From contig NC_064615.1 in the NCBI RefSeq assembly GCF_023898315.1, positions 4,350,501-4,414,500 on the forward strand: a stretch of DNA of 64,000 nucleotides, given 5' to 3'. Of this stretch, positions 44,986-55,550 are shown piece by piece (position 1 is the stretch's first letter; each line of letters begins with the position of its first letter). This DNA is from Schistocerca nitens. Lineage: Eukaryota > Arthropoda > Insecta > Orthoptera > Acrididae. Under the pieces are notes generated by a model. That model ran no database searches. It saw nothing but the letters and a program-made list of their open reading frames with translations, and was not told where the DNA came from. The position numbers and the translations under genes were made by a program.

Positions 44986-46660
44986 CCTTCGCTGCGCAGT
45001 GCCGATGGTACTGTTACCGACGACTGTGCCGCTAAAGCGGAGTTATTGAACGCAGTTTTCCGAAATTCCTTCACCAGGGAAGACGAATGGAATATTCCAG
45101 AATTTGAAACACGAACAGCTGCTAGCATGAGTTTCTTAGAGGTAGATACCTTAGGGGTTGCGAAGCAACTCAAATCGCTTGATACGGGCAAGTCTTCAGG
45201 TCCAGATTGTATACCGATTAGGTTCCTTTCAGATTACGCTGATACAATAGCTCCCTACTTAGCAATCATATACAACCGCTCGCTCACCGATAGATCTGTA
45301 CCTACAGATTGGAAAATTGCGCAGGTCGCACCAGTGTTTACGAAGGGTAGTAGGAGTAATCCATCGAACTACAGACCTATATCATTGACGTCGGTTTGCA
45401 GTAGGGTTTTGGAGCATATACTGTATTCAAACATTATGAATCACCTCGAAGGGAACGATCTATTGACACGCAATCAGCATGGTTTCAGAAAACATCGTTC
45501 TCGTGCAACGCAGCTAGCTCTTTATTCGCACGATGTAATGGCCACTATCGACAGGGGATCTCAAGTTGATTCCGTATTTCTAGATTTCGGGAAAGCTTTT
45601 GACACCGTTCCTCACAAGCGACTTCTAATCAAGCTGCGGGCCTATGGGGTATTGTCCCAGTTGTGCGACTGGATTCGTGATTTCCTGTCAGGAAGGTCGC
45701 AGTTCGTAGTAATAGACGGCAAATCATCGAGTAAAACTGAAGTGATATCAGGTGTTCCTCAGGTTAGCGTCCTGGGACCTCTGCTGTTCCTGATCTATAT
45801 AAATGACCTGGGTGACAATCTGAGCAGTTCTCTTAGGTTGTTCGCAGATGATGCTGTAATTTACCGTCTAGTAAGGTCATCCGAAGACCAGTATCAGTTG
45901 CAAAGCGGTTTAGAAAAGATTGCTGTATGGTGTGGCAGGTGGCAGTTGACGCTAAATAACGAAAAGTGTGAGGTGATCCACATGAGTTCCAAAAGAAATC
46001 CGTTGGGATTCGATTACTCGATAAATAGTACAATTCCCAAGGCTGTCAATTCAACTAAGTACCTGGGTGTTAAAATTACGAACAACTTCAATTGGAAAGA
46101 CCATATAGATAATATTGTGGGGAAGACGAGCCAAAGATTGCGTTTCATTGGCAGGACACTTAGAAGATGCAAGTTCACTGAAGAGACAGCTTACACTACA
46201 CTCGTTCGTCCTCTGTTAGAATATTGCTGCGCGGTGTGGGATCCTTACCAGGTGGGATTGACGGAGGACATCGAAAGAGTGCAAAAAAAAAGGGCAGCTC
46301 GTTTTGTATTATCACGTAATAGGGGAGAGAGTGTGGCAGATATGATACGCGAGTTGGGATGGAAGTCATTAAAGCAAAGACGTTTTTCGTCGCCGCGAGG
46401 TCTATTTACGAAATTTCAGTCACCAACTTTCTCTTCCGAATGCGAAAATATTTTGTTGAGCCCAAGCTACATAGGTAGGAATGATCATCAAAATAAAATA
46501 AGAGAAATCAGAGCTCGAACAGAAAGGTTTAGGTGTTCATTTTTCCCGCGCGCTGTTCGGGAGTGAAATGGTAGAGAGATAGTATGATTGTGGTTCGACG
46601 AACCCTCTGCCAAGCACTTAAATGTGAATTGCAGAGTAATCATGTAGACGTAGATGTAGA
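44986..46660 (+). pseudogene. 5'-truncated CR1-like LINE, RT nearly intact
   Basis: One frame runs from before 44986 to a TGA at 46564. RT motifs: K-S-S-G-P-D-C-I-P, N-Y-R-P-I-S-L-T-S, N-Q-H-G-F-R-K, L-D-F-G-K-A-F-D-T-V-P, S-G-V-P-Q-V-S-V-L-G-P (Gly replaced by Val after PQ), and the catalytic L-R-L-F-A-D-D-A-V. The thumb and C-terminal domain follow with L-G-V-K-I-T-N-N-F-N-W and P-L-L-E-Y-C-C-A-V-W-D-P. The TGA sits where the sister copy at 60.5 kb has Trp. The 3' end carries a GTAGACGTAGATGTAG tail. The endonuclease is missing by 5' truncation, so it is inactive despite ~525 open codons. Confidence 0.9.
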
Positions 46661-46689
46661 AAACTTTTGCACCTTGTAGAGGTGGATGA

Positions 46690-47275
46690 CGGAAGCGCAG
46701 TCTGCACGTACGTCCTCGTGTGCAGGGAGATCTGGACTGTTTGTATGTTGGCAGCGCTGTAGACTGTGTTAATAGTGCTAACAGAGCTCTGCGCCCTCGG
46801 CAAGAGATTCTGTGGTTAGACGGACTAGCAGTTAGCGAGTGGATAGAGAAGTGTGTGGACATGTTTTTTCTTAGTGGAGACTGTGTAGGAAGGACATGCA
46901 TTGTAAAGTGAGACGCAAGGAAATATCTGATGATGCATGTTTGATTGGTAATGTTTGAGCTGTGAAATTATTAACAATCATATAATTTCTGAAACTGGAT
47001 GTCACATGAATAAGGTAAAATTTTCTAAATAAATTGTTTGCTCTTCAACAAAATCTTTCTTTTGTTAACCATATGCCTCCTAGTAGTTAGGATCTATAGT
47101 AGTTAGAATCTTTTTATTTAGCTAGGTGTAGTTTCTGCTTACTGTAATTGCTGTACTTCGTGTTACGAAGATTTTCTGTGAGGTAAGTGACTTATTAAAT
47201 AAAAATGGAGTTTTCACTATCAGGATTCGTGACTGAAATGAGTTCAGGCAATTAACATCGTTGGAGGTAGTTTCA
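46690..47275 (+). mobile_element. LTR fragment, proximal piece (split by mariner)
   Basis: Sequence including GCTAACAGAGCTCTGCGCCC, TGTAAAGTGAGACGCAAGG, CCTCCTAGTAGTTAGGATC and ATTTTCTGTGAGGTAAGTGA matches, from memory, an abundant orthopteran LTR. It is interrupted at the TA before 47278 and resumes at 50230. No internal coding region is attached, so it may be a solo LTR. Confidence 0.5.
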
Positions 47276-47499
47276 TACGAGGGTTGGACCTTAAATAGTG
47301 GCAACTATTTATTCACAAGCGATACAAAAGAATTACATGTTTTCACCTGTTACTGTCCTTCAAAGTAGTCACCAGTGTTGTGTAGAACCCGTTGTCAGTG
47401 ATGTGGAAGGCGTAGTATGCCGTTAGAAGAGCCTCTTCTATTGATGGTGCGAATGGAGCGGTCTAAAGTTATGGTGGTTCTCGTGTTCGACTGTTAAGG

Positions 47500-47938
47500 T
47501 GTTATCCTAACGCATTACGTTCCTCCACGGCAGACCGTCAGTGAATGGTATTACTGTTCGTTTTTGGAGCATCACCTGCCACCAGCTTTGCGAAGGAAGC
47601 GGCGACACTTTCTGCGCAACCCATCGATCATTTGGCACGACAATGCGCGGGCGCATACAGCGCAAGCTGTGGCTGCTCTGTTCTGTCGATGGGTCTGGGA
47701 AGTACTGTACCACCCACCATACTCCCCGGGCTTAAGTCCTTGTGACTTTGATGTGATTCCGAAGGCGAAGGAAACACTTCGTGGCATTCGCTTCAGAACT
47801 GTTCCAGAGATTCGACAGGCGGTAGACCGGTCCATTCGCACCATCAACACAACAGGCTCTGCTAACGGTATACTACGCCTTCCACATCGCTGGCAACGGG
47901 TTCTACACAACGCTGGTGACTACTCTGAAGAACAGTAA
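47500..47938 (+). pseudogene. Mariner transposase, C-terminal half
   Basis: Reads L-T-H-Y-V-P-P-R-Q-T-V (after a frame change), H-L-P-P-A-L-R-R-K-R-R-H, I-I-W-H-D-N-A-R-A-H-T-A (second Asp), H-P-P-Y-S-P-G-L-S-P-C-D-F-D (third Asp), and ends with W-Q-R-V-L and G-D-Y. Thirty-four residues separate the last two Asps, the DD34D spacing of mariner. The DNA-binding domain and first Asp are deleted (about 180 residues), so the enzyme is dead. The LINE starts just after the stop codon. Confidence 0.88.
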
Positions 47939-47943
47939 CAGGT

Positions 47944-48224
47944 AGAAGTAGTAGTAGTAGCTTTATTCATCTGTAGATCTCTTTTTACAAGGGTATAGGA
48001 CATGTCAAAGTGTTTACAAATTTAGATCAATGTAAAACAAGCTAATTCGTACACACATATATTTACAGACTTCTAGTTAGAGACAATCATTAGATTTACT
48101 CCTGGTATAGAATACTTTTTTTACAAATAACTTATTAAGTAATGTAACGCCATATTGTTCACTCATATCTCACTATCAGTGACTGCACACACTATACACA
48201 TATTGTTTCATATCACCTCACTCA

Positions 48225-48262
<38 letters not shown>

Positions 48263-50160
48263 GTGATCTCTGGGCCATTTTCTATACCACAACTTCCCAT
48301 TTGCTATCCTGAAAAACTGAGTCAGCATCCCTCCATAATGAGTGAGATGTTGAGCTCAGAAAGAGGAAGAGGTGTTAGTATTGTGGTATGCATAGCTTGG
48401 GGGTAAGTATTTCTAGAAAGGAAAAAAAGAAGGAAAAATCATAAAGTGAAGGTTTTATGTGGAATGTTGGATTTTTTATAATCATTATCATTATTATTTA
48501 TTTGTATAACATTTTTATCAAACCCCTACTCTGTTTTAGCTAAGGAATCCTTCAATGTATAAAATGTGTTGCATAACAGGTACTTTTTAGCTGCCTTTTT
48601 AAATTAGTGTATTTTTGCAATTTCTTTAATCTCTTTTGGTAATTTATTGTACAGTTTTATTACTTGGTAGAAAATTATATTTTGAGTTTTATGTTTATTT
48701 TTTCTTGGTGAATGTAAGTTGAGTCTATCTCTTGTTTCATGGTCATGGACAGAGCTGTTTGTGCAGTAATTACCAATGTTATTTTTGATGTGTACAACTG
48801 ACTGGTAAATGTATTCACATGGAGCAGTTAAATTCCCCAGTGTTTTGAACAGATCTTTACATGAGTTTGACTAGTGTTTTTGGTTACTATTCTTATGGCT
48901 CTTTTCTGGAGTTTGAAAATTGTGTTCATATTTTGTGCATTTGTTGCCCAAAAAGGAATGCCATAGCTAAGAATTGCGTGTACATATGAATAATATGTAA
49001 CTAAAAGACACTGCACGTTACACACTGATGATAGTATTCTAAGGGCATAACATGCTAATGATATTCTGTTTGCAAGTACCTATGTGTGTTCATACCATTT
49101 CAACTGAGAATCAGTATTCATTCCTAGACATTTTACATTTGTTACACAGTCCATAGAGGTGCCATCTACATTTAACTTAACATTGTCATTTTTCCTCTTC
49201 AAACTGAAATTCATGGCATTAGTTTTCTTTATGTTCAATGTCACTTTATTACTTATTGACCAATCATAAACTTCCTTGAGACATTCATTTGCTTTCTCGA
49301 CAAGGACTTCTCTTGTTTTCTCAGTGACTGTAATATTGCTGTCATCAGCGAAGAGGATTTTTTCACCATGAGTAACACTACTAGGAAAGTCATTGATGTA
49401 TATCAGGAACAGTATTGGTCCTAATATGCTACCTTGCGGTACCCCTATATTAATGTATTTTGGTTCTGATAATTGTTTTACTAAACGTTTAGATCTATTT
49501 GAAGTATGTGTTATCTCTACTCTTTGTACCCTATCTGTTAGGTATGGTCGAAACCAGCCATTTGCTACCCCTCTTATTCCTAATGCTTTATTTAATAGAA
49601 TCTTGTGGTCGACTGTATCAAATGCCTTATAAAGATCCAAAAATATGCCTGTGAGACACTCATCTTTATCAAGAGCATCAAGTATAATTTTTTTGAATTC
49701 TACTATGGCTGATTCCGTATGTTTGCCACTTCAGAAACCAAACTGTGATTTGCTTAAAAGATTGTATTTATTCAGGTAATTCATTAATCTGTCTTTTATA
49801 ACTGCATCTATTATTTCTGAGAATGGTGACAGCAGGGAAATGGGGCGATAATTTTCTTCGTCTTCTGCATTACCTTTATTAAGCAAAGGTACAACTCTTG
49901 CCTGTTTTAACTGCTCTGGAAATGTCCCTGATGTGAAGGATTCATTTTTTATATTCGTTAAGGGGCCTTGTATAATCCATATGCATTGTTACAGAACACA
50001 CATTGGTACTTCATCTAAGTCTACTGACTTTTTATTTTTTAGTTTTTGAATTGTTTTACTGACTTCATCCTCTGTGGTTGGAAGTAACATAATTGTATTT
50101 AGTGCAACATTATTTACATGTGTTATATTTGTTTGGGGGAATTTTTGCTGTAACTTCTCT
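47944..50160 (-). pseudogene. 5'-truncated CR1/jockey-type LINE inserted in the mariner
   Basis: On the minus strand, from 50207 inward, a pre-RT segment (E-D-E-V-S-K-T-I-Q-K-L-K-N-K-K-S-V) is followed by broken frames, then D-L-Y-K-A-F-D-T-V-D-H-K-I-L-L, G-V-P-Q-G-S-I-L-G-P-I-L-F, K-I-L-F-A-D-D-S-N and L-G-M-N-T-D-S-Q-L-K-W (49640-49080), then S-Y-V-H-A-I-L-S-Y-G-I-P-F-W (48960). The 3' tail is a (CTA)n-type repeat at 47944-47960. Insertion is between the mariner stop codon and its 3' TIR. Related to the LINE at 24.7 kb. Confidence 0.85.
48227..48260. repeat. (CA)n microsatellite
   Basis: About 17 CA dinucleotides within the 3' part of the inserted LINE. Confidence 0.97.
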
Positions 50161-50229
50161 GCAAACATGTAACTCTTTTGTATCGGTTGTGAACAAATAG
50201 TTGCCACTATTTAAGTTCCAACCCTCGTA

Positions 50230-50510
50230 TTGCTTTAATTTCATATTTTTTGGATTTTTATTATTGTTAGGTTTTCTTGTATTTCAGGGCCATTCATTTG
50301 TGTTAGTTATTGGAAGTCATGTTTTCACTGTATAGCAGACAGAATGCGTTGGGCTTGTATATTGTGAGTAATAAATGAATAGGTTATGTTTGAGTTTGCT
50401 TTGTCAGTGTTTAAATGATAAAAATAACTGAAGACTTAGTTTCACCATTTCTGTAAGTTTCCGCTATAGTGTCAAGTCACTACACCACGGACCTCTCGTA
50501 ATGAAACAAA
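50230..50510 (+). mobile_element. LTR fragment, distal piece (split by mariner)
   Basis: Resumes the LTR broken at 47275 with TTCAGGGCCATTCATTTGTG and TATTGGAAGTCATG. Excising the mariner and one TA joins the two LTR parts. The end is uncertain. Confidence 0.5.
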
Positions 50511-51232
50511 TGTTGTATTATGGAAGGACATCTATATGTGGACATCGAAACCAGAAGCTCCTTGGAGAGTGTGGGGGTACTTGGGGTATAGGTTGGTGGG
50601 GAGTAGAAGCATGAGGAGCAGAAAGAGGAAGTAGGAGGCGAAGGTGCGGAGTCGGTGGGTAAGATGGGAATGGAAGAAGAAAAGTGGGATGCGAAGCTGA
50701 GTCAGTTATTAGCTGATGCCGTGCGGCATTCGGTCACAGAAAATCTGAAGCGAGATTATCAGGCTGAAACTCACCACTTCACCCTCAACTCGAGTATCGA
50801 GTTGTGTGACATCTCCAAAGTTAATTCTCTGGAACGTGTGAACGATGTTCTCACTTTTTCCGCAGGATGTCACTTCGACAGGCGCCCCATCTGCAGTGCG
50901 ATAGCGACGTCATAGATAAGGGACCCTCTGTTATTAGCAGTTTGTCACCGGCGAGAGACCGTGGAGGGGGATAACGCCTCCCACCCCGACCGCCGATGTT
51001 ACACAGCGTGCGTACAGCCAAATCGAGTAGTCATCGCGTATCGACGATCCGCAGTAGCTCGGCGACCACGAGAGGATACGGGGGTGTGCCATGGACACCT
51101 CATCCAAGAGCAGGGCCAACCCCAACCCGCGTGCCACAGCAAACCCCGTCTCGGTGCTCTTCTTTTGGTATGTACCTGCCGTTTCACGATCTGCACTTGT
51201 TTACTTCGGGCAACGACTCTCAGTTGTTGATT
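50511..51232. other. No recognised feature
   Basis: Purine-rich at 50550-50700, then a GC-richer stretch. Frames at 50655 and 50996 carry no recognisable domain. Confidence 0.4.
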
Positions 51233-51628
51233 ATAATGAATGGAAGTAAAATGACCTACAGGACAGCTGTAACCAGTGATTTCTTTATTGTCACAAACGG
51301 TTTCGCTGCATTAAAACAGCATTGTCAGGTGAAAACAGTGTCATATGAGTGCACTGGGACGCCCCCATCGTTCGTAGTCAAACACTAAACCCCTGAAGAG
51401 GGGAAGCCGTGAAAATAAATAAAACAGAACACCGGAGCGACATTATTTTGACGACATCCCCTTTTCAGGTGTTTGATGTTTTACTACGAACATGAGTGGT
51501 GTCTCGGTGTGCTAATGTGACACTGTTTAAATCTGAGGATGCTGTTTTAACGCAGCGAAACCGGTTGTGACCATGAAGAAATAACCAATTACAGCTGTCT
51601 TGCGGTTCATTTTACTAACATTCATTAT
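51233..51628. repeat. Large inverted repeat (~175-bp arms), Penelope-LTR-like
   Basis: Left arm 51233-51408 and right arm 51450-51628 are imperfect reverse complements. Both carry CGGTTTCGCTGC(A/G)TTAAAAC and an ends-in ATAATGAATG. The core resembles the conserved 'GGTTTCG...CATC(C)TCAGG' segment of Penelope pLTRs. The spacer is only about 40 bp and non-coding, so this would be an element reduced to its inverted LTRs. Confidence 0.8.
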
Positions 51629-51675
51629 GAAGTTTAACGGCTGTGGCTGCCCGCATTACAAAGTTCTATGTTGAT

Positions 51676-51929
51676 ATACCGAGCGAGGTGGCGCAGTGGT
51701 TAGCACACTGGACTCGCATTCGGGAGGACGACGGTTCAATCCCGTCTCCGGCCATCCTGATTTAGGTTTTCCGTGATTTCCCTAAATCGTTTCAGGCGAA
51801 TGCCGAGATGGTTCCTTTGAAAGGGCACGGCCGATTTCCTTCCCAATCCTTCCCTAACCCGAGCTTGCGCTCCGTCTCTAATGACCTCGTTGTCGACGGG
51901 ACGTTAAACACTCACCACCACCACCACCA
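51676..51929 (+). mobile_element. tRNA-derived SINE, family D (complete)
   Basis: Head CCGAGCGAGGTGGCGCAGTG, B box GGTTCAATCCC, body with GGGCACGGCCGATTTCCTTC, tail (ACC)n. TSD CTATGTTGAT at 51666-51675 and 51930-51939. Confidence 0.95.
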
Positions 51930-51939
51930 CTATGTTGAT

Positions 51940-52324
51940 TATAAAATATCGTGCTCCTAGGTTATGAAGAAATATCAAGAAATAGAAGCTCTGAGATAAG
52001 TAACTAACGCTGTGCTACCAGTTTAGTGAATGCACGTATTCTGTTGTATAGTGCGGCTGTTGGGGGGTCACGTTACATCGTGCTCACAGCAAGTGCGAAA
52101 ACAAGGGAACGGTAGAATATAAAAGTCAGCGCGCAGTGAATCTACTCCCGTCGAATTGTTTGCGTTTGGAAATTAACGAATGGCGTTAGTGCGGGTCTAG
52201 TGATTAAAAACTGTATATCGCCCCTGCACGAATTGAGGTACCGAAAATTTCTTCAAGTAGCAGAAATAAGACCGGTAACACCTTGAATGAAAAGACACCG
52301 CAATTATGCTTCTATACTCATCTA
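51940..52324. other. No recognised feature
   Basis: A TATAAAAG at 52118 lacks a convincing initiator at the right distance. Nothing else found. Confidence 0.4.
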
Positions 52325-53080
52325 GACGTTTTGAATGAAGTCATTCCGCTTTACGCTGTAAAAATATTGTTTACAACGATTGCATTTTTGACACACCGTG
52401 GGATATTGTAACCCACTGAATAACATAAATCTGTGACATGCTAGAACGTAGTTCTCAGTAGTGTAACAAATGCACGTGGTGGTGTAACTTTTTCGCCGTT
52501 CCGTAGATCATGCGAGCACACGTTAGAAAGCTGGTGAAATAACAGTAAATATGACAAACCCAAGTCAAAATCTCGTGCGGCAAGCGTAGTTGGGGGTTGG
52601 GTTGTTTGGGGGAAGAGACCAAACAGCGAGGTCATCGGTCTCATCGGATTAGGGAAGGACGGGGAAGGAAGTCGGCCGTGCCCTTTCAAAGGAACCATCC
52701 CGGCATTTGCCTGGAGCGATTTGCGGAAATCACGGAAAACCTAAATCACGATGGCCGGGCGCGGGATTGAACCGTCGTCCTCCCGAATGCGAGTCCAGTG
52801 TGCTAGCCACTGCGCCACCTCCCTCGGTGTGGCAAGCGTAGTGGACGGTTCACAGTCAATATATCTGCTGTTATTTCATCGGCTTTCTAACGTGTGCAAT
52901 GGTGTATGCATTTGCTTTTACACTGCAGAGAACTATGTTCCAGCATCTCACAGCTTTATGTTATTGAGTGGGTTACAACATCCTACAACGCTTGATAATG
53001 ACCGTATGTCGAAATTGGAATTTCGATGAGTAATATTTCAACAGCCTAAAGCGAAATTACTTCATTCAAAAATCTGACGA
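52325..53080. repeat. Fold-back element: ~240-265-bp inverted repeat split by a SINE
   Basis: Left arm 52325-52590 and right arm 52843-53080 are reverse complements over most of their length: TGTAACCCACTGAATAACAT pairs with ATGTTATTGAGTGGGTTACA, and CACACGTTAGAAAGC with GCTTTCTAACGTGTG. The spacer between the arms is short once the SINE is ignored. There is no coding sequence. Confidence 0.85.
52591..52830 (-). mobile_element. SINE family D in the loop of the fold-back element
   Basis: Minus-strand copy with B box GGTTCAATCCC, GCCGTGCCCTTTCAAAGG-type body and a (CCAA)-like end. Exact 12-bp TSD GGCAAGCGTAGT at 52579-52590 and 52831-52842. Confidence 0.95.
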
Positions 53081-53177
53081 AGACTGTGGACTCAAAATCC
53101 GTACAGACTTAAAATCGTGGGCGTTTGCAAAAATTTTCCCAAGAGGGGGCAAGATTAAAAAAAAAGAAGAAAAAAAG

Positions 53178-53340
53178 GTTCAAATGGCTCTAAGCACTAT
53201 AGGACTTTACAACTGAGGTCATCAGTCCCTTAGACTTAGAATTACGTAAACCTAACTAACCTAGGGACATCACACACATCGATGCCCGAGGCAGGATTCG
53301 AACCTGCGACCGTAGGAGTCGTGCTGTTCCAGACTGATTT
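53178..53340 (-). mobile_element. SINE family A, 5'-truncated
   Basis: Minus-strand copy with CATTTGAAC end, tail block and GGTTCGAATCC. The head is cut after TCTGGAACAGC. Confidence 0.9.
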
Positions 53341-53619
53341 TGATATAACTGTGTCTGTGAGTTTGTAAACATTGTCCACAAGTAATAAATTTGACAAGAA
53401 GCATACAGATCAAAAGATTGATAGTTTTCTACTTAGTACTTTTAAGGTATCGTTTTGGCACCTAAACGTTGATGATATATCAATAGTGCACGGAAATTTC
53501 ATATTTCCATGTTGCTAATAGGAATTTGGACGCCAATTTTTTTTGAGTCAACGACCTGTAATTACATCTTCACATTATTAAGTCCAGGGTATGAACACCC
53601 ATAACGTCGCGTTAAAAGC

Positions 53620-53822
53620 CGCCCGGGGTAGCCGTCCGGTGTAAGGCGCCTAGTCAAGGATCGCTCGGCTCCCCGCGACAGAGGTTCGAGTCCTCCCTCG
53701 GCCATGAGTGTGTGTGTTGTTCATAGCGTCAGTTAGTTTAAGTCAGATTAAGCGGTGTGTAAGCGTAGGGACCGATGACCTCAGCAGTTTAGTCCCATAG
53801 GAACTGACCACAAATTTCCAGA
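53620..53822 (+). mobile_element. SINE family B
   Basis: GCCGCCCGGGGTAGCCGTCC head, B box GGTTCGAGTCC and GGGACCGATGACCTCAGCAG tail. Confidence 0.92.
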
Positions 53823-54225
53823 TGGTCACGTTTGTAATCCTCGACTTGGAGAATGAGTGTATAAGCTTTAGAAAAAGCTTATTCAATTTTGATGTCATCT
53901 ATAACACTTCGTTTGCTTAAAAAACTTCACGTCTACTCACATTACTCGGTTTGTTGCATTACCTTCTTGATTTATACTTTTTAGTATCGACTGACATAAC
54001 TGCAATTGAACAAAATGTGTTATGATAGCGACATTTTTTGGGTCCGTTAGGTAAAGTATAGCCCAGGGCCAATGACGAGTAAATGAATGTGGGAAACCTC
54101 ACAAAAGCATTCTCAAATTGGCTGGTATTATCAAATCAGCCCCTTCGCAAAGACTACCAGTACTTTAAAAAATTTTTTTGAACGATGCGATGAAGCCTTG
54201 CGTGTAGGAGAACAAATTTATTTTG
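53823..54225. other. No recognised feature
   Basis: May include the decayed 5' part of the transposase fragment that follows, but no motif is legible. Confidence 0.35.
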
Positions 54226-54721
54226 TTAATTGACCCTTGGCGAGGACAGACAACTCCGCTATTATACGACGAGATTTTGCTAGATGAAGAAAGACTGCCA
54301 TCGTGCAGTATTGAAGTGATTACCCCCAAACGCTCTCCGCTAGTGCAGCCCTGCAATGTCTGTTTTTATCGTCAGGTAAAGAAGTTGATCAGAAACTTTC
54401 AAAACTGCTCTCGTATCTCACAGGAAATCCACATCCGGAGTGGACTGCATGAAAACACACTCCATTCTTCGTCAGCAGCTGTTCTCGCCAATATCTGGCG
54501 AAGTGGTGCGTTTCGATTGGTTTTCTGTCGAACCGTGCGATGAGAGAGGACCTTTCATGAATGCAGATCTAGTCTGCTTTTCTCTAGACGCTTTCAAACA
54601 ACCGTCTAGTTGTAAGAATGCTGCATTTATAACGTGTGCAAGATGCCGAAAAAATTATTGTTTTCCCTGTTTTTACGATGAACATCACGCCAGCACGTGT
54701 GAATCAGCAACTGTAAAATGA
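54226..54721 (+). pseudogene. DDE-superfamily transposase fragment with C-terminal Cys/His motif
   Basis: The first frame reads L-I-D-P-W-R-G-Q-T (a catalytic Asp region, I-D-S-W-type), T-P-K-R-S-P-L-V-Q-P-C-N-V-C-F-Y-R-Q-V-K, resembling the IPP-x-T-x-x-x-QPCDV block of DDE endonuclease-like transposases. After a frameshift near 54440 it continues R-F-D-W-F, C-D-E-R-G-P-F-M-N and C-A-R-C-x(4)-C-F-P-C-F-Y-D-E-H-H-x(4)-C, a possible zinc-binding tail. Stop codon near 54719. N-terminal two thirds are missing. Confidence 0.6.
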
Positions 54722-54804
54722 TAAACACACCTAATTTTGGAATGAAATTACACAATTTCAGAGACTTTACTGGCCTCATACATACATGGTTTTATATATG
54801 TATA

Positions 54805-55469
54805 CCGGGTGATCAAAAAGTCAGTATAAATTTGAAAACTTAATAAACCACGGAATAATGTAGATAGAGAGGTAAAAATTGACACACATGCTTGGAATGA
54901 CATGGGGTTTTATTAGAACCAAAAAAAACACCTCACAATGCTAGACGCGTGAAAGGTCTCTTGCGCGCGTCGTTTGGTGATGATCGTGTGCTCAGCCGCC
55001 ACTTTCGTAATGCTTGGCCTCCCAGGTCCCCAGACCTCAGTACGTGCGATTATTGGCTTTGGGGTTACCTAAAGTCGCAAGTGTATCGTGATCGACCGAC
55101 ATCTCTAGGGATGCTGAGAGACAACATCCGACGCCAATGCCTCACCATAACTCCGGACATGCTTTACAGTGCTGTTCACAACATTATTCCTCGACTACAG
55201 CTATTGTTGAGGAATGATGGTGGACATATTGAGCATTTCCTGTAAAGAACATCATCTTTGCTTTGTCTTACTTTGTTATGCTAATTATTGCTTTTCTGAT
55301 CAGATGAAGCGCCATCTGTCGGACATGTTTTGAACTTTTGTATTTTTTTGGTTCTAATGAAACCCCATGTCATTCCAAGCATGTGTGTCAATTAGTACCT
55401 CTCTATCTACGAGTACATTATTCCGTGATTTATTCAGTTTTCAAATTTATACTGACTTTTTGATCACCC

Positions 55470-55471
<2 letters not shown>
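54805..55471 (+). mobile_element. Deleted mariner-superfamily element with ~115-bp TIRs
   Basis: Left TIR 54805-54930 (CCGGGTGATCAAAAAGTCAG) is complementary to the right TIR 55350-55471, flanked by TA. The interior holds a C-terminal transposase frame (54949-55245): W-P-P-R-S-P-D-L-S-T-C-D-Y-W-L-W-G-Y-L-K with the last catalytic Asp, and V-H-N-I-I-P-R-L. The first ~70% of the gene is gone. The unusually long TIRs favour a non-autonomous form dependent on a full-length relative. Confidence 0.9.

Positions 55472-55549
<78 letters not shown>
55472..55549. repeat. (TA)n microsatellite, ~39 units
   Basis: Begins at the TA target duplication of the preceding element. Nearly perfect dinucleotide tract, cruciform-prone. 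Confidence 0.98.

Positions 55550-55550
<1 letters not shown>

Larger units (their letters stand above)
47278..50227 (+). mobile_element. Mariner-like element (DD34D), internally deleted and split by a LINE
   Basis: TIRs: CGAGGGTTGGACCTTAAATA at 47278 and its inverted partner ending at 50227 (TTAAGTTCCAACCCTCG), flanked by TA on both sides. Inner flanks remain complementary for about 65 bp. Without the 2.2-kb LINE the element is about 730 bp. Confidence 0.9.

Noticed and set aside
48155-48406. 83-residue ORF with Thr-His repeats
   Set aside because: Translation of the (CA)n tract within a LINE 3' region.
52118-52150. Second TATA promoter (TATAAAAG)
   Set aside because: No initiator or DPE at the required distance and no splice signals nearby.
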